The notes under the pieces are model-generated. The model was not told the DNA's origin. It did no database searches and saw only the letters and a list, made by a program, of their open reading frames with translations. The position numbers and the translations under genes were made by a program. Of a DNA stretch of 24,494 nt, positions 22,941 through 24,494 are shown in pieces. Position 1 is the stretch's first letter, and each line of letters starts with the position of its first letter. Source of the stretch: Proteiniphilum sp. UBA4977 (GTDB lineage: Bacteria; Bacteroidota; Bacteroidia; Bacteroidales; Dysgonomonadaceae); the NCBI GenBank assembly GCA_002398565.1, contig DGZP01000125.1, forward strand, positions 87,362-111,855, given 5' to 3'.

Positions 22941-23420
22941 TCAACGATTCCAGATCACCATCAGCTGGAAGCCTTTGCCGGCGGGTAGAGGCCTTCCCAG
23001 ACGCCATCGGTTGTTCGTAACTGGGTCGCGCATGTCCATCTTATTAAACCACATCAGCGGTCGGAAAAGCTGTGCCGATCCAAAGTTGATTTTTTGCAGA
23101 CCCAGTCCTATTTCGCTTCCCTGGGTGGCGTATCTTACCCTGAGACGGTAGGGTTTTATGTTCCCTGTGGTTGTGATCACGGGTGAAGGCGTAGCTACCA
23201 GCTCGCCGAAAAGGCTGGCTGAACCCTCGAAGTCGATCAGCCGATTCTTGCTGAGGGTATGTCAGCAGTGGATTTGTGGAATATAACGACCGCCAAGCCA
23301 ACCTTTTGTTTCAATATCCGGCGTGGCGCTTTTCCAGCCGGAGAACTGGCCTCTAAACGGCCATCGTCTTCAGTAAATTGCGACGGGAACGGTTTGTTTT
23401 CATCATATTCTGATTTTAAT
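22941..23420 (-). pseudogene. Remnant of an outer-membrane beta-barrel (porin-like) gene
   Basis: One minus-strand frame, broken by a TGA at 23264-23262, reads FRGQFSGWKSATPDIETKGW, then GGRYIPQIHC, stop, then HTLSKNRLIDFEGSASLFGE. It continues through RLRVRYATQGSEIGLGLQKI and NFGSAQLFRPLMWFNKMDMR to a C-terminal end GRPLPAGKGFQLMVIWNR. The phrase QKINFGSAQLFRPLMWFNKMDMRDP is typical of alginate-export-like outer-membrane barrels. In such proteins several hundred residues normally follow before the C-terminus, whereas here the end comes within about 25 residues. This indicates an internal deletion besides the stop codon. Further upstream, coding-like residues (SEYDENKPFPSQFTEDDGR) continue in a different frame, indicating a frameshift. 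No signal peptide or intact start remains. Family naming is from motif memory; decay is clear. Confidence 0.75.
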
Positions 23421-23533
23421 TACCATGGGTATCAAAAGTGATTTCATGTAAATGTAACTACTTTTCAGAGCGTTTATACAAGAAAAGTCTGCCTTTTTGC
23501 AGGATTATTTCTCATGAAAAATAACTGATATTT

Positions 23534-23565
23534 TTTGTTGATACTGTAAAATAGTTGTATCCTTG
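23534..23565 (+). promoter_or_regulatory. Predicted promoter of the 23717 gene
   Basis: TTTG (23534-23537), a 20-base spacer, then TATCCTTG (23558-23565), which differs from TAnnTTTG at one base. Spacing is ideal for the Bacteroidota housekeeping sigma factor. The leader to the ATG would be about 145 bases and includes a 10-base palindrome, GTTACGTAAC (23692-23701). Confidence 0.45.
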
Positions 23566-23716
23566 TAGTCGCTGTACTCAAATAATTGATCTCCGCCCTT
23601 TACCAGACAGCACGGGAAATTGAATTCCGGTTTTGTCACTTACTGCCTACAGGCCGGTGGGTGCCAGCAGCCGATGGATGCGCTTATTATGGTTACGTAA
23701 CAAAAAATAAGTTATT

Positions 23717-24139
23717 ATGGAAGATTCGTTAAAGCGACCCCCATTTACACCTGAGAATATTAGCAAGTTAGCGGCGGATGAGATTTTTGTCTTTGGTAGT
23801 AACTTGGGCGGAAACCACGATGGTGGTGCCGCCAGGGTAGCAATGAATAAGTTTGGCGCCATCTACGGCCAGGGAATAGGTCTGCAGGGGCAGAGTTACG
23901 GCATTCCCACCATGCAGGGCGGTGTGGAGACCATCGCACCCTATGTGGATCAATTTATTGAATTTGCAGGAGCACATCCTGAGTATTTCTTCTATGTAAC
24001 CCGTGTTGGATGTGGTATTGCCGGATTCAACGACCGGCAGATAGCTCCGCTTTTTAAAAAAGCATTGAATCTAAAGAATGTTTGTCTTCCGGAAACATTT
24101 GTACGTGCACTTAATAACCCCCCTTTCCTACTGAAATAA
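23717..24139 (+). CDS. Small conserved protein of an A1S_2505-like phage/bacterial family
   Basis: A 140-residue cytoplasmic protein with no signal or membrane helix. Conserved-looking motifs are DEIFVFGSNLGGNHDGGAARVA (about 21-42), IYGQGIGLQGQSYGIPTMQGGV (about 49-70), FFYVTRVGCGIAGFNDRQIAPLF (about 91-113) and a final VCLPETF. This pattern is shared by small proteins found in bacteria and in large phages, which I recall being labelled A1S_2505-like. The glycine-rich GSNLGG...GGAA and GCGIAG loops suggest a nucleotide-binding or macro-domain-like fold, but that is inference. It stands alone on the plus strand beside a pseudogene and a repeat, in what looks like a variable stretch. Confidence 0.75.
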   Translation: MEDSLKRPPFTPENISKLAADEIFVFGSNLGGNHDGGAARVAMNKFGAIYGQGIGLQGQSYGIPTMQGGVETIAPYVDQFIEFAGAHPEYFFYVTRVGCGIAGFNDRQIAPLFKKALNLKNVCLPETFVRALNNPPFLLK

Positions 24140-24494
24140 AACCACGGTATTGTATCCCACCACGAAAATAATAGTATCTGCTTTTTTGTCTCTTTATGCA
24201 TCATGAGTACCTGAAATAAATAGATAAGTCTTCTGATTGATTTCATGATAGTTACTGACTATATTTCTGAGGGACAGAACCTGCATGGACGCAAGTTGTA
24301 AATGCAAGCTATCCGGACAACAATTCAACAGTAGTATTTGTAAAGAAATTTCGTACATTACATAACTACTTTTCACAAAAATTTGTACATTTGCCAGAAA
24401 TTAATGCCACCGCCCTTTGTCGGAGAAAATTGGAGTTAATAATCGACTATGATACAATACGGAAAAAATATACATATGAAACGAGCATGAATTA
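24140..24494. other. 355-base 3' end of the window without a complete gene
   Basis: AT-rich sequence after the A1S_2505-like gene. It holds a perfect -7 match, TACATTTG (24386-24393), without a good -33 box. Two possible starts follow: an ATG at 24449 opening a 13-codon frame that stops at 24490, and an ATG at 24487, overlapping that stop as ATGA, whose frame runs off the window. The frame of the second is open upstream from 24271 and includes IRKKYTYETSMN, similar to the fragment at 21571-21639. A gene beginning at 24487 is therefore likely but cut off. Confidence 0.4.
24475..24494 (+). repeat. 20-bp repeat, copy 2, cut by the window edge
   Basis: TATGAAACGAGCATGAATTA is the exact reverse complement of 21620-21639. 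The match runs to the last base of the window, so the true repeat may be longer. Inward of the match, both copies contain diverged but similar sequence (D-S-I-Q-F-I-R-K versus D-T-I-R-K-K-Y-T before YETSMN when translated), which suggests duplicated coding sequence. Confidence 0.8.

Larger units (their letters stand above)
22881..23716. other. 835-base stretch without an intact gene
   Basis: Most of the first part (22941 to about 23420) is a decayed outer-membrane protein gene on the minus strand. The rest (23421-23716) is AT-rich and holds a plausible promoter for the next gene (23534-23565). I found no terminator hairpin for the rubrerythrin gene and no RNA gene. Confidence 0.6.

Noticed and set aside
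23259..23441. A 60-codon plus-strand frame over the barrel remnant.
   Set aside because: The minus-strand frame has recognisable barrel motifs while this one has none.
23692..23701. Perfect 10-base palindrome GTTACGTAAC just before the 23717 gene.
   Set aside because: Palindromes of this length are expected many times by chance in a window this size, and it lies in the leader without other support.

Overview
The window looks like a chromosomal segment of a Bacteroidota bacterium, most likely of order Bacteroidales. The signs are -7 elements of the TAnnTTTG type, few Shine-Dalgarno sites, an ECF sigma/membrane-partner/beta-barrel operon, the long form of urocanate hydratase, a Tat-exported Gfo/Idh/MocA protein paired with ThuA, and several lipoproteins. 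The genus is not resolved. I see no tRNA, rRNA, CRISPR array or intact insertion sequence.

Region 1 (about 1-8870, minus strand) is a complete histidine-degradation operon, read hutU - ftcD - pnuC-like - hutI - fchA-like - hutH - MFS transporter, ending at a strong hairpin terminator (74-106). It would take histidine through urocanate, imidazolone propionate and formiminoglutamate to glutamate, passing the one-carbon unit to tetrahydrofolate. The PnuC-type transporter inside it and a seven-copy heptamer repeat between fchA and hutI are unusual. Possible control elements are a 17-bp inverted repeat in the hutU leader, a hairpin with a -7 element before ftcD, and a separate promoter for the MFS gene.

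Region 2 (8762-13036) holds a divergently transcribed secreted GH172 (DUF2961) glycosidase with an extra C-terminal beta domain. Converging on it is a DUF438/hemerythrin-like/PAS/DUF1858 protein whose predicted promoter is followed by a perfect TGTCGGA-N10-TCCGACA operator-like site.

Region 3 (13152-19251, minus strand) has two signalling units. One is substrate-binding protein - Cache/HAMP/SpoIIE phosphatase - STAS protein, a partner-switching set with no kinase in view. The other is ECF sigma factor - membrane partner - small periplasmic protein - outer-membrane barrel.

Region 4 (19326-21553, minus strand) is a Tat-exported Gfo/Idh/MocA oxidoreductase with an exported ThuA-domain protein, probably for sugar-derivative metabolism outside the cytoplasm.

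Region 5 (21571-24494) has a DUF2231 membrane protein and an exported lipoprotein rubrerythrin with all seven diiron ligands, then a decayed outer-membrane barrel pseudogene and a small gene of a phage/bacterial family. It is bracketed by two inverted copies of a 20-bp sequence, the second cut by the window edge, that appear to be part of a duplicated short coding region.
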